Shown here in pieces: positions 18,834 to 28,333 of a stretch of DNA of 49,531 nt. The notes under the pieces are model-generated. The model made no database searches. It was not told where the DNA came from and was given only the letters and a program-made list of their open reading frames with translations. The stretch covers positions 1-49,531 of the forward strand of contig PLBS01000150.1 in NCBI GenBank assembly GCA_003134595.1, given 5' to 3'. Source of the DNA: Gallionella sp. GTDB taxonomy: Bacteria > Pseudomonadota > Gammaproteobacteria > Burkholderiales > Gallionellaceae. The translations under genes and the position numbers were made by a program. Each line of letters begins with the position of its first letter. The first letter of the stretch is position 1.

Positions 18834-19756
18834 CAAACTCTCCGAACAAAATAAGCAGCCAAGTGCGTGTAAGCAGCAAATGTATTGTTAATATCTGACC
18901 ACGAAGTTCTCAATACGCCCTGAACCAGCCTCAAGGGTAATTCAAGCCCTGTCAACAAAACGAGGGCAACGAATTCCATCCAGGAGTAATGCTTTTGCGC
19001 ATAGAGGATGCGGCTGCGCAATGAATAAAACAAACGAGCCGCCTTTACTCGTTCAGAGCTGCCACCACCTTTATGAAACGCCGACACCTCTGACAGAAAA
19101 TAAGATGAGTAGCCAAGCTGCTTCGCCCTTAAGGATAAGTCCACCTCTTCGAAATAAACAAAGAACCGCTCATCAAACCCGCCGCAACGATCAAACACAT
19201 TTTTCCTGATCAGGAAAAATGCGCCGATCACCTGATCAACAGAACCACTTTCACGCAAATCAGTAGAAGTCATCAGATGGGCAGGGAACACACTTGGAAA
19301 AAGCTTAGTTAAGCCAAGAATTTTCCCAGTCATGACCCGCAAAGTTGGGAAACGGGCAGCTGACGTTGAGGCATTTCCTTCTTCATCCACCAATCGAATG
19401 CCACAAATGCCAATTCCAGAATTGCTTGGCCGCTGCATGAAGCCGATAGGGTTAGTCAAAGAATCCTCAAACAATCGAGTGTCAGGATTGAGAAATAACA
19501 AATAATCGCCAGCAGCCACGGCAGCCCCTTGATTGCAGGCAGCCGCAAAGCCACGATTTTCTATATTCCGAATAATCGCAACCGGCACCCCAAGCTGATC
19601 AACACCGTGCAATGAATCATCCGTAGATGCATTGTCAACAACGACCACATCACATAATACAAAACCATCTTGCCTAGCTGTTCCGATGGATGCTACGCAA
19701 TCCCGCAACTGTTGCTTGGTGTTCCAGTTAACAATTATTATAGAAAGGCGCTTCAC
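18833..19756 (-). CDS. Glycosyltransferase family 2 (rhamnosyltransferase-like)
   Basis: 307 aa, GT-A fold. KRLSIIIVNWNTKQQLRDCV, VVVVDNASTDDS, NRGFAAACNQGAAVAAGDYL, FLNPDTRLFED (metal-binding Asp) and GAFFLIRKNVFDRCGGFDERFFVYFEEVDL (written here in family terms as the GGFDExFFxYxEDxDL box) match WbbL-like enzymes. GTG start overlaps the wzy stop by one base (TAGTG). Adds one sugar of the repeat unit; the donor is not determinable. Confidence 0.9.
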   Translation of the reverse strand: MKRLSIIIVNWNTKQQLRDCVASIGTARQDGFVLCDVVVVDNASTDDSLHGVDQLGVPVAIIRNIENRGFAAACNQGAAVAAGDYLLFLNPDTRLFEDSLTNPIGFMQRPSNSGIGICGIRLVDEEGNASTSAARFPTLRVMTGKILGLTKLFPSVFPAHLMTSTDLRESGSVDQVIGAFFLIRKNVFDRCGGFDERFFVYFEEVDLSLRAKQLGYSSYFLSEVSAFHKGGGSSERVKAARLFYSLRSRILYAQKHYSWMEFVALVLLTGLELPLRLVQGVLRTSWSDINNTFAAYTHLAAYFVRRV

Positions 19757-21036
19757 TATGAATCCATCAATTTTCTATTCTTTGTTGAGAATATCAGCAC
19801 ACCAAATAATGCCAAGTAAATCACGCTACTTTTTCTGGAAAACCAATCATCGTTCAGAGAAATTAATATCCATATCGTAGTCATGTGAAGGAATGCGTAA
19901 CGAAATTTTTTCTCAAAGAGTGATTCGCAACTATGAGTAGGTTTTCGAAATAACTGGCGAATTGCACGAACAAATATAAAGAACAGGACTGCGCCAACCA
20001 AACCGAATGGCAACATAAATGACACAATTGAAATATCAGAAATGAAAACATCCTCAATACCGTTGTTTGCAAATGGTCTTCCCAACCCCTGACCAAAGGG
20101 AAAATTATCCGATAGCTTAGTCCAGTACTGGTCATACAAAAATAACCTATTAATTTCCACTGATCTTTCATAGATGTTTGAAACATCCCCACCTCCAGTA
20201 AACCTGATATTTGCTGCATCTGTAAAACGACTATCAAGCGAGAGAACAAAATAAGCAGCTAACAATGCGATCAATATGATAGGCAGCAATAAGCTGACTC
20301 GTTTAAGTTTTTTAATTACACCGCTTGCCTCAAATACTGAAAGCACGATAACGAACACAATCGTGGCAAGTATTTCAGTCCTGCTTACGCTAGCCATCAG
20401 AGCGACCAAGCAAGATATCAAAGATAAATACAGAACAACAGATTTATGTCTTGATGAGAAGTAAATAGCGATTACAAAAAACAACAAAAATGAGTTATCC
20501 CAACGAAGCCTTCCCCCCTCAGTTGAAATATAAGCAGCCGTTTCCGATGTTTGATACATGCTGGCAATTACTTGTGGAAAAGCAAAATTTAATACAATAG
20601 CAGACAAGCTACTTACCAACGCAGCAAACGTAAGATAGCGAGTAAATTTAACAACATCATAAGAAATCTTTGATGCAACAATTAGCGTTGCAAGAAAAAA
20701 AGGGATATAAAACCTAATCTGTTTGAATACATCATCTAAGCTGGTTTTATATATGAGCACCGAAACAAACCCATAAATGATAAATATGGAAACCGTCAAC
20801 AAGAGAGTCAGTGAGAATCTTTTGTTCACTCCATAGAAAATCAAGTGTGTGATTAACAGTACAAAAATGACGGCATATGCCAACTCGTACGGATTCAATG
20901 TGACAACACCCAGATGCAATAAAAATAAATGAGAAAACGGCATTGCTGCCACCAAAGCCAATGTCAACACAATAAGTGATGAAATATTCAATGGATTATT
21001 TTTTAATTCTGCAGCTGAAATGTAGGTGTTATCCAC
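19756..21036 (-). CDS. wzy: O-antigen/exopolysaccharide polymerase (Wzy/O-antigen ligase family)
   Basis: 426 aa, very hydrophobic with about ten to twelve TM helices and a larger periplasmic loop around RFTDAANIRFTGGGDVSNIY and GQGLGRPFANNG, the topology of Wzy polymerases and O-antigen ligases. It is the only such protein in the locus, so the polymerase role is most likely. A+T-rich compared with neighbours, as usual for wzy. 152 bp of gene-free A+T-rich sequence precede it, in which I see no convincing promoter. Confidence 0.85.
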   Translation of the reverse strand: MDNTYISAAELKNNPLNISSLIVLTLALVAAMPFSHLFLLHLGVVTLNPYELAYAVIFVLLITHLIFYGVNKRFSLTLLLTVSIFIIYGFVSVLIYKTSLDDVFKQIRFYIPFFLATLIVASKISYDVVKFTRYLTFAALVSSLSAIVLNFAFPQVIASMYQTSETAAYISTEGGRLRWDNSFLLFFVIAIYFSSRHKSVVLYLSLISCLVALMASVSRTEILATIVFVIVLSVFEASGVIKKLKRVSLLLPIILIALLAAYFVLSLDSRFTDAANIRFTGGGDVSNIYERSVEINRLFLYDQYWTKLSDNFPFGQGLGRPFANNGIEDVFISDISIVSFMLPFGLVGAVLFFIFVRAIRQLFRKPTHSCESLFEKKFRYAFLHMTTIWILISLNDDWFSRKSSVIYLALFGVLIFSTKNRKLMDS

Positions 21037-21188
21037 TTTTGAGATTAGAAAATATAATTATGTTTGTCTCAATTAATTTGCGAAGCTGTGCGCCTAAGCC
21101 GACCATTCACTTTCACTGTTGGCGGATATAGTTTTCCGAACATTCAGATTTTTTCCAACTAACTAATTTTGTACTCATCTAGAGGGTC

Positions 21189-22088
21189 CTATCGTTTTCT
21201 GTATGAAAAATATATTTGATAGCCGAAACCAACAGGACTCAAGGCAAGAGAGAGCATTCGCAATATAACTTTCATTGGATAGATACACGACCACTTAAAT
21301 AAAGTAGACGCAGTGTTTTTTTCCAAGAAAGATAAGCTATCTTTATTTGCCCTAAATGAACGAACGCCTTGTGTATAAAGCGAAACCTTAACCAGTTCAA
21401 GTGATTCCAGATAAGCGTTAAGACTATAAGGTGAGAAATAACTACAGTGCGATGGGGGCCAAATTGCAGGATCACTTTCCTTGCGAATCCATGTGTTCGC
21501 AGATTCAAAATTAGGTGTATTCCCGATAAGTACACCACCGGTGTTTAATTTTTTCACTAGGGAAGACATCACCTCACGTTGAGCATATGCAGGAATATGC
21601 TCAATAACATCGAACATACTAATTACATCAAATGTTCCATCAATCATCTGAAGGTCAGAAAAAAGCGTGGCCCCAAGAGTTTGCGAAGCAAAGGTTCGAA
21701 GCTTATCAGATGGATCATACCCCACAGCCTCAAACCCCATGTCCCGAGCTGCCTTTACAAAAAAACCCTCACCCGCACCAAAATCCAATAGCGTTTTTTT
21801 ATTTTCCGAACTTAATGCCCGTAGCTTTACTGAATGATTTTTCTTTGCTTTTGCCAAGTGTGTTTCCCAAGACTGCTCTTCTATCAAATAATCACCATAA
21901 TCAGAATAGTCCATATCCTTCTTTCGTTCCGCTTCGGCAATTATTACGCCACAAGATGCGCAGCGGAAAAATTTATGGTCGTTGGTTAACCGCCCCGAGA
22001 ACTCCAGAAAAAATGATTCCGATCCACAAACAAAACAATTATGTTTGATCAATTCGACCGCCGCCTTGCCTTCATCAATAACTTTCAT
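21189..22088 (-). CDS. SAM methyltransferase with N-terminal zinc-binding CxxC motifs
   Basis: 299 aa. N-terminal CFVCGS...FFRCASCGV zinc ribbon, then the core TLLDFGAGEGFFVKAARDMG (motif I), AVGYDPSD, FDVISMFDVIEHIPAYAQ and GGVLIGNTPNFES. This layout matches sugar C-methyltransferase-like and 3-demethylubiquinone-type proteins common in O-antigen loci. Two basic hydrophobic C-terminal helices may contact the membrane. Confidence 0.87.
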   Translation of the reverse strand: MKVIDEGKAAVELIKHNCFVCGSESFFLEFSGRLTNDHKFFRCASCGVIIAEAERKKDMDYSDYGDYLIEEQSWETHLAKAKKNHSVKLRALSSENKKTLLDFGAGEGFFVKAARDMGFEAVGYDPSDKLRTFASQTLGATLFSDLQMIDGTFDVISMFDVIEHIPAYAQREVMSSLVKKLNTGGVLIGNTPNFESANTWIRKESDPAIWPPSHCSYFSPYSLNAYLESLELVKVSLYTQGVRSFRANKDSLSFLEKNTASTLFKWSCIYPMKVILRMLSLALSPVGFGYQIYFSYRKR

Positions 22089-22111
22089 AAGCTCTCATCC
22101 CAACTAGGCTG

Positions 22112-23323
22112 TCATTTATTGTTGGCTGGAGGATACCAATCACGTATTCTTTGCGCATGGCTTCCTCGCCCTAAAATCGTTCTCGCTTTATCTGCCACAT
22201 CCAGGCGATTTGTTGGTTTTCTATTATTTCGCACATGATTCATAAAATCGATTTCATTTACCGTGTTACCCAGTGCCTGACCAATCTCAATTACCTGCTC
22301 GACCGCATCTGTGGTCACCACAACAAGACCAGCAAGGCTGTATTCGGCAAACTTTACGGGCGAAGCCACCCAATTTATTGCATTAGGTTTTCTTAATAGC
22401 ACGCCAAAATCGGCCGCATTCAGATAACGATTTATGTCACCCAACGCTCCAGATGTTACGCATACACGATCACGCAGGTCGTTTGCTAATGCGTCCTCAA
22501 ATGCGCCTCGGGTTGATGTAACAATTAGCGCCTTGCATACCGGGTTTGTACGTAGCGCTCTTTCCATAAGAGCAATTGTCTCCGGCACGCATTGCCAAAG
22601 TGATGTCGAACCGACATACACAATCACAATATCCTTGTCGCTGTATCCAAGCTCCCGGCGTGTTTCTTCTCGCAACTTTGGGTCGAAATAAAAAAGACCC
22701 TCATCGGCAAGGCAAGGCACAACCAAGGTTCGTTCAATTGGGAGTTCACTTCCTTGTAGCCTGCGTAGCGCATCTGATACAAAAATCGCATAATCACTGT
22801 GGCGAGCGGCCATTTTTAGACGCTTTGAAATCGCCCTCATTTTCAGGGGAGCCAGCCACCGCCAAAGTCTTGGTAAATACCGAGCGGTTTCGCTGAATTC
22901 GCTGAGCGCGTCGCCGCGTGCATCCCAAATCAAACGGTATTTTTTTACTCTTCGGGCAATCGCGGCAATCATCGTTGCGTGCTCGGTGCGCGCATGAACA
23001 AATGATGGTCGAGCACCGAGTCGCCACATCCACCACAGCAGCAACAGCGCATTCAACCACTCTGAAAAAGGCAGGGCGGGCCTGACCCCACGGAATAGCC
23101 GGATTACTATAGTAGGATAGGTCTTGAGTAGACGCGGCAAGGCAGTCAGTGCCACAGAGTAGGCATTCGGTGTGACTGCAAACGCCCAAACTTCCATTTT
23201 CACCCCAACCTCACTCATGCTGCGCGCATGAGCTAATACTTGAGATTCAATAATCGTTGGAGGTAATCCTTCGTAAAGAAGAAAAATTCCTGATGAGGAA
23301 TTACTTGTCAGTGTGTTTTTCAT
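22112..23323 (-). CDS. Glycosyltransferase (GT-B, family 4-like)
   Basis: 403 aa. N-terminal GIFLLYEGLPPTIIESQVLAH, SFVHARTEHATMIAA and LIWDARGD (acceptor domain); IVIVYVGSTSLWQCVPETIALM and FGVLLRKPNAINWVASPVKFAEYSLAG in the donor domain with a less standard E-x7-E. 4-bp overlap with the upstream glycosyltransferase. Specificity unknown. Confidence 0.82.
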   Translation of the reverse strand: MKNTLTSNSSSGIFLLYEGLPPTIIESQVLAHARSMSEVGVKMEVWAFAVTPNAYSVALTALPRLLKTYPTIVIRLFRGVRPALPFSEWLNALLLLWWMWRLGARPSFVHARTEHATMIAAIARRVKKYRLIWDARGDALSEFSETARYLPRLWRWLAPLKMRAISKRLKMAARHSDYAIFVSDALRRLQGSELPIERTLVVPCLADEGLFYFDPKLREETRRELGYSDKDIVIVYVGSTSLWQCVPETIALMERALRTNPVCKALIVTSTRGAFEDALANDLRDRVCVTSGALGDINRYLNAADFGVLLRKPNAINWVASPVKFAEYSLAGLVVVTTDAVEQVIEIGQALGNTVNEIDFMNHVRNNRKPTNRLDVADKARTILGRGSHAQRIRDWYPPANNK

Positions 23324-24492
23324 CCGAAATCACGTAGTACCGTACGATAAGCCTCGGCGAGATGTGCCACCTGTGTCCTGTAGTCATATTCGCGTTCGAT
23401 ATAGGCGCGCAGGTTAACCAATGGTTCTTCAAGTTTCTGCCAATCACGGATCATTATTCTTACAATCTCAAGAAGAGCATCAACATTACGTTCTGGTGCG
23501 AGAAAGCGAACCGCTTCTGGGCGCATCACCTCTGGAATATCGCAATGGGTTGTACTCACCACTGGCATACCTGTCGCCAACATTTCGATAATGCTCACCG
23601 GCGCACCTCCTTCAGTATCACCATCCGAAGCAGTCACACTAGGTTGCAGAAAAACATGATGGGCATAGGCCTCTTGCATCATGACCGAGTGAGGCTGATA
23701 CCCGAGCAATCGAGTGTTGGCTATCAGCCCGGTGCTTCCGAGTAAGTGAAGTATCTTCGCCTTTTCTTGCTGGCTTGCGAGGTCTGCCCCTGCATCACCG
23801 ATGATAGTGAGTTCGATAGGGATTTCCTTGCGCAACATCCCCAATGCTTCGACCGCATAGGGGACGCCTTTTTTTTCCCGAAACGACGCGGCGATCAACA
23901 CCTTGAGCGGCTCACCCGGATGCCACTGCCTGGGCTTGAACTCGAAACGTTCCACAGCCACACCCAGATGCTGCACCTTGACCTTGTGCTCCGGGCAGCC
24001 TAGCTCAACAATGCAGCGCGCCATGTGCGAGCCTTCGCATAAAAACAAATCGGCCTCATCAAAAAGTTGGTGGTAGCGTTTTCGCCAGACCGGAAACTGG
24101 GTAGGCAATTTATTCACATCCAGCCCATAAAAGCTCACGACATGCTTGGCTCCCAGTTTGCGAACTGCGCCCAGGTTTGCCCAGCCGATGTTGCCAAAAT
24201 GGGAATGAACAATGGTCGCGCCTGTTTTCTCACCTATCTCCACCAAATAATTGAGGTGCCGACGAACGCGCAACTTGCGTAGCCCTTTGTCCCATTTTTG
24301 TTTGATACGACTCTCATTGGCAAAGCAATGAATGTTGTTCACCCAGAACTGATCGAGATTTTCCGTCCGCTCACAGACTACATGTGCATCCACCCCTAGG
24401 CGCTGCAACTCGGCTACTTGGGTGTGCATCCAGGTTAGGGTTTGACCTAACCAGACGGGAAAACTGTGGAGGACGGTAAGATTTTTCATCAT
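23320..24492 (-). CDS. Glycosyltransferase family 4 (WcaL/AmsK-like)
   Basis: 390 aa. TVLHSFPVWLGQTLTWMHTQ, IVHSHFGNIGW, HVVSFYGLDVN, VLIAASFREKKGVPYAVEAL and SDGDTEGGAPVSIIEMLATG, the donor box of colanic-acid/amylovoran WcaL/AmsK-type enzymes. Two adjacent ATGs; the first lies 3 nt past the wzx stop. Probably adds a galactose- or uronic-acid-type sugar, by analogy only. Confidence 0.9.
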   Translation of the reverse strand: MMKNLTVLHSFPVWLGQTLTWMHTQVAELQRLGVDAHVVCERTENLDQFWVNNIHCFANESRIKQKWDKGLRKLRVRRHLNYLVEIGEKTGATIVHSHFGNIGWANLGAVRKLGAKHVVSFYGLDVNKLPTQFPVWRKRYHQLFDEADLFLCEGSHMARCIVELGCPEHKVKVQHLGVAVERFEFKPRQWHPGEPLKVLIAASFREKKGVPYAVEALGMLRKEIPIELTIIGDAGADLASQQEKAKILHLLGSTGLIANTRLLGYQPHSVMMQEAYAHHVFLQPSVTASDGDTEGGAPVSIIEMLATGMPVVSTTHCDIPEVMRPEAVRFLAPERNVDALLEIVRIMIRDWQKLEEPLVNLRAYIEREYDYRTQVAHLAEAYRTVLRDFG

Positions 24493-24495
24493 TTC

Positions 24496-25938
24496 TTATC
24501 GCTTAAACACCGCGCGAATTATATCTTTCAACAGTGCGCGCTGAGTGAACAGACTGAGGCCGCCATATGTCACCATCCCCACCACAACCAGCAGAATCAA
24601 GCGGGGCAACTGGTTATTCGTGTTGGCAGGCCAGGTAACAGCCAATACCTCAATCACTCCTGCCATCACAGCAGCAGTCGCCATAGAGGGCATGAGCCGC
24701 AGAAGCACATCGCCCACCTTCAACCCGACCAATCGAAACGGTATCGCCAATGAAGGCCAAAATAGCAACAACGAAGCTACAGCGTAGGCAGCCGCCACAC
24801 CCGTTATTCCCCATTGCAAGCCGATGGCAAACGCGGGGATGACAAGCAGCCCCGCACCAATGCCCCACTTAAACATCACATCCGTCCGGCCTGTCGCAAG
24901 ATACAGAGTGCCCACAGATGTTCCGATGGATTGCAACAACCCCACGGGCACTAGCCAGACAAGAACACCGGCCACTGGTTGCCAGCGCTCGCCTAATGCC
25001 ACTGCGATAAATGGTTCGCGCAGCACGAAAAATCCAAACATCAGCGGCGCGGTGAGCAATGTAATTGCCGCTGTTGCCCGAATATAGGCTCCGGCAAGTC
25101 GACTTTGATCCCCCTGCATAAGACTAAACACCGGAAATAACGCTCGCCCTACCACATTGGAAATATTCTGCAGCGGCCAGAGCATCAACCGGTAGGCCAT
25201 CGAGTAATAGCCAAGATCGGTCGCGCCAAGGAATCGACCGATGAGCAGATTATCCGTATTGCGGATGACGTAGTTAAACACATTGAAGCCGACCAGATTG
25301 CCGCTAAAGCCCATCACGCCACGGATTTCATGGGCATCCCAGCGCAAAACAGGACGCCATTTTGAGACCATCCATAAACCAGCCGTAGTCATAAACGCCG
25401 CAAGCAAGGTCTGCAATACCAAGCTGAACACCCCCCACCCCGCCCATGCCGCCCAAACCGCACCCGCAAGGCCAATAAAAGCGGCGGCGGATTCGACCAT
25501 TGCAAGCGGGCGAAAGCGGGATGCTTTTTCCAGAAGAGCCTGATGCACCGCGCCCAGACTAGCAATCGGGAAGGTCAAAAGCAGCAACCACAACACGTCC
25601 TTTAGTCGAGACTCGGCGAACCCTAATGCAATAAGCGGCGCGAGCAAACCGAGCATCACGGCAAGCCCCACACCAAACGACACGTTCAACCAAAATACCG
25701 AGTCAAGGAGTCTAGGGCTGGGATCGGGCTTCTGGATAATTGCGGCGGCCGTGCCGAAGTCACGAAACAGGCTGGCGAATCCAGTGATCACGGCGGCCAT
25801 GGCAACCAGCCCGAAATCCGCAGGAGGCAACAAGCGCGCGAGAATAATAACACTCAGCAATTGTGTGCCAAGCCTGCTGGCTTGCGATACCGTTGTCCAC
25901 TTCAAACTCGAAGCAGCTTGTTGGCGCATGCCACTCAT
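24496..25938 (-). CDS. wzx: Oligosaccharide flippase, MOP superfamily (Wzx)
   Basis: 480 aa, about twelve to fourteen TM helices. SLKWTTVSQASRLGTQLLSV, ILARLLPPADFGLVAMAAV, DFGTAAAIIQ and RNTDNLLIGRFLGATDLGYY are hallmarks of the PST/WzxC branch. Moves the undecaprenyl-linked repeat unit across the inner membrane. ATG overlaps the upstream methyltransferase stop (ATGA); the frame is open further upstream but without conserved sequence. Confidence 0.93.
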   Translation of the reverse strand: MSGMRQQAASSLKWTTVSQASRLGTQLLSVIILARLLPPADFGLVAMAAVITGFASLFRDFGTAAAIIQKPDPSPRLLDSVFWLNVSFGVGLAVMLGLLAPLIALGFAESRLKDVLWLLLLTFPIASLGAVHQALLEKASRFRPLAMVESAAAFIGLAGAVWAAWAGWGVFSLVLQTLLAAFMTTAGLWMVSKWRPVLRWDAHEIRGVMGFSGNLVGFNVFNYVIRNTDNLLIGRFLGATDLGYYSMAYRLMLWPLQNISNVVGRALFPVFSLMQGDQSRLAGAYIRATAAITLLTAPLMFGFFVLREPFIAVALGERWQPVAGVLVWLVPVGLLQSIGTSVGTLYLATGRTDVMFKWGIGAGLLVIPAFAIGLQWGITGVAAAYAVASLLLFWPSLAIPFRLVGLKVGDVLLRLMPSMATAAVMAGVIEVLAVTWPANTNNQLPRLILLVVVGMVTYGGLSLFTQRALLKDIIRAVFKR

Positions 25939-26591
25939 TTTTTTCGGGCGACTACCAAGTATGCCCAAGTCCACTGCTCCGTACGATCAAAACGATTGAG
26001 GAGATAAGCTATACCTTGCACCATCAATCCAACCGCATCAATGATCCTGAACCAGCGCAACGGGCCTCGATTGAATCGATACAGGTTATAGACGAACAAC
26101 TGCCCAAATGTAACCCAGAAGCCTGATAGCGCTTTGATCTCGATTACTTCGAAGCCCACCTTTTTGAACAGGTAATCAAGACCATACTTAGTGAAGCGGT
26201 AAAAGTCTCGCGGCTCTTCGTGCAGATGCCATATAAAGGGCACGCTGTAAATCGCCACACCACCTGACTTTAACACCCGATAGCACTCGCGCAGTGCCTG
26301 CTCCGGTTCTTCAAGGTGTTCGAGTGCGGCAGTGCAGAGTGCGGAATCAAACGACGCATCGGGTGCTGGAATAGCGTAGGCCGTGCCAAATAGATCGACA
26401 TTATCTTTGCTGTGAAAAGTCCCCTCATGGTCAACACCGATGTGTTCCGTGACGTATGGCTTAAGAAGTTCGGCGTAAGGCTTAGTACCACATCCTATAT
26501 CAATCAGTCTGCCGACAAAGTATTTCTTGGCAACCCGTGTTAGCTCTCGATCATGAATACTATAAACCAGTAAATTCTTATAATTCATCAT
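25935..26591 (-). CDS. Class I SAM-dependent methyltransferase
   Basis: 218 aa. LIDIGCGTKPYAELLKPYV (motif I), HIGVDHEGTFHSKDNVDLFG, FDSALCTAALEHLEEPEQA, LKSGGVAIYSVPFIWHLHEE and PRDFYRFTKYGLDYLF place it in the short methyltransferase group seen next to sugar genes. ATG shares one base with the stop of the preceding methyltransferase (TGATG). Confidence 0.88.
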   Translation of the reverse strand: MMNYKNLLVYSIHDRELTRVAKKYFVGRLIDIGCGTKPYAELLKPYVTEHIGVDHEGTFHSKDNVDLFGTAYAIPAPDASFDSALCTAALEHLEEPEQALRECYRVLKSGGVAIYSVPFIWHLHEEPRDFYRFTKYGLDYLFKKVGFEVIEIKALSGFWVTFGQLFVYNLYRFNRGPLRWFRIIDAVGLMVQGIAYLLNRFDRTEQWTWAYLVVARKK

Positions 26592-27337
26592 CACTTCTTT
26601 ATCGCCTTGATGCAGATATCGTAATAATCCATACCCTTTAGAAAATTCACGTCAGCATTTAATGCCTGCCGCGTTTCTTGTTTCGCTAGAAATTTTATTG
26701 CCAAGTTCTTAAGGGGGAGTGACTTTCCATAACGCAAGTAAATCGACGATAACTTGGTCATTCTTGCGCAACGTATTTTTTCAACTCGCTCAACAACAAA
26801 AGACTCTGATAACGCTTCAATATAATCTGCCTCAGTGGAGCAAGCTTTAACGGTACCGGACGACATACCCGAAGCACTTGCTTGCTCAATGATTAACATC
26901 TGTCCGCCTGGAGATAACACGCGAGCAAGTTCGGAAAACACATTGCCTCCCTCCTCGCCGCGCTGTTGCATCAAATACTGTAGAACCATCACAGATAAGC
27001 AAACCTCGAAGTGCCCAGCCGGGAATGGTAAAGGCAAGTGACTCGAATGAATAAATTCCGCTTTGTCAGATGTATTAAGGCGCTTAGCGGACTCAATCAT
27101 GCCGACCGAAGTGTCAACACCATAATATTTAAAGCCGCGATCAACTAATCGCTGAGTGAATCGCCCCATCCCGCAACCAAAATCAAGAATAGAGCCATTT
27201 CTTTCCAAACTCTTCGATATGGCGTTCCAATGTATCTGGTCAATTAACGAATTCTTAATGCCGGTAGAATCCAGAGGATCAATCACAGCTTGAAAAGATT
27301 TGTTTTTTGCTAATTCATCCCAATCAACATTGCTCAC
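26591..27337 (-). CDS. Class I SAM-dependent methyltransferase (UbiE/MenG-like core)
   Basis: 248 aa. SILDFGCGMGRFTQRLVDRG (motif I), YYGVDTSVGMIESA, HFEVCLSVMVLQYLM and VLSPGGQMLIIEQ. GTG start directly after the FemAB stop (TGA GTG); the overlapping ATG is in a closed frame. Acceptor unknown; second of two adjacent methyltransferases. Confidence 0.87.
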   Translation of the reverse strand: MSNVDWDELAKNKSFQAVIDPLDSTGIKNSLIDQIHWNAISKSLERNGSILDFGCGMGRFTQRLVDRGFKYYGVDTSVGMIESAKRLNTSDKAEFIHSSHLPLPFPAGHFEVCLSVMVLQYLMQQRGEEGGNVFSELARVLSPGGQMLIIEQASASGMSSGTVKACSTEADYIEALSESFVVERVEKIRCARMTKLSSIYLRYGKSLPLKNLAIKFLAKQETRQALNADVNFLKGMDYYDICIKAIKK

Positions 27338-28333
27338 TCATGCCCCTTTCCCTGCCCACGTCAAACTTGTCCTAATGAACCTAATCAGCTTCTGCTTCGT
27401 TGAAATTAATGACAGTACATTACTTTCAAGAGGTGCTGCGCCAAAGCTACGCTTAAACGCCTTGACCCCCTCCAGCCCACCGCTGGGATTAAAATCAAAC
27501 CACTTAAGTCCCCGTTCTGCAGCATCTTTGATAGCTTCATATATCAGCAAATGAACGGGCCTTAACTCGAAATGACTTGATAGCGCAGCGCCATGCCAGT
27601 ACTCGACACGGGACGGTGAATAGAAGCAGAGTGCTCCTGCAATCACTACCCCGTCGTACTTGGCCAACCAAAGCCTGACATTGGGTGATGCCCGCTGAAA
27701 GAGCAACTCAAAAAAATATTGGGCATAAACTAACGTAGTATTTTCACCCCACCGCTTCAAGGAATCTTCATACACTCGGTAATAACTCTCCCAGTCTTCT
27801 CTTGTCTCAGCAGTCCTTATTTCAACTCCTGCTTTGCGTGCTTGGCGGGCGGCAGATGAGTGTCCCTTTGTCCAGCCGCGATAGATTTCTTCAAAGCCGA
27901 TGGATAGGTCCAAAGCGTGAGTCTCGCCCACCGTTAGGCAACCAAGTCCGTCAGCATGCAATACTTTTTCATAAGGATTGAAACGCCATATCAAATCGGG
28001 ATAACGCTTGGTGATCAATTTCATCAGTAATACTTGCTGGTGTTGATCAAGCGGGGTACGGGAAAGCCACCCGCCAAACGTTCCTGCCGGTGAGGAAATA
28101 TATCGCTTTACGAGCCCTTTGAATATTTTCTCTTTGCTGAAAGGTAAAACAATTTGTGTTCCGTCAGAGAGCATAACCCCCAACGGAACGGGGGTTATCT
28201 TTCCATGACTGTAATCCGCCCATATTTCAGCCCACTCTCGGCTATGAAAATAGGTTGAGTACGGGCAGTTACGCCATGCATCATCCCACTCACCTGCTGA
28301 TGGCACCCAAGTTTTTGCGATGCTCAAAGTCAT
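27338..28333 (-). CDS. FemAB/GNAT-fold acyltransferase-like protein
   Basis: 331 aa. YFHSREWAEIWADYSHGKI, RQARKAGVEIRTAETREDWE, LWLAKYDGVVIAGALCFYS and KWFDFNPSGGLEGVKAFKRS fit the FemAB/XrtA-associated PEP-CTERM FemAB-type double GNAT fold (the family transfers aminoacyl or acyl groups). In polysaccharide loci such proteins are thought to decorate amino sugars. The gene overlaps the aminotransferase gene by 4 bp, which suggests it acylates the amino sugar made there. Inference only. Confidence 0.82.
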   Translation of the reverse strand: MTLSIAKTWVPSAGEWDDAWRNCPYSTYFHSREWAEIWADYSHGKITPVPLGVMLSDGTQIVLPFSKEKIFKGLVKRYISSPAGTFGGWLSRTPLDQHQQVLLMKLITKRYPDLIWRFNPYEKVLHADGLGCLTVGETHALDLSIGFEEIYRGWTKGHSSAARQARKAGVEIRTAETREDWESYYRVYEDSLKRWGENTTLVYAQYFFELLFQRASPNVRLWLAKYDGVVIAGALCFYSPSRVEYWHGAALSSHFELRPVHLLIYEAIKDAAERGLKWFDFNPSGGLEGVKAFKRSFGAAPLESNVLSLISTKQKLIRFIRTSLTWAGKGA

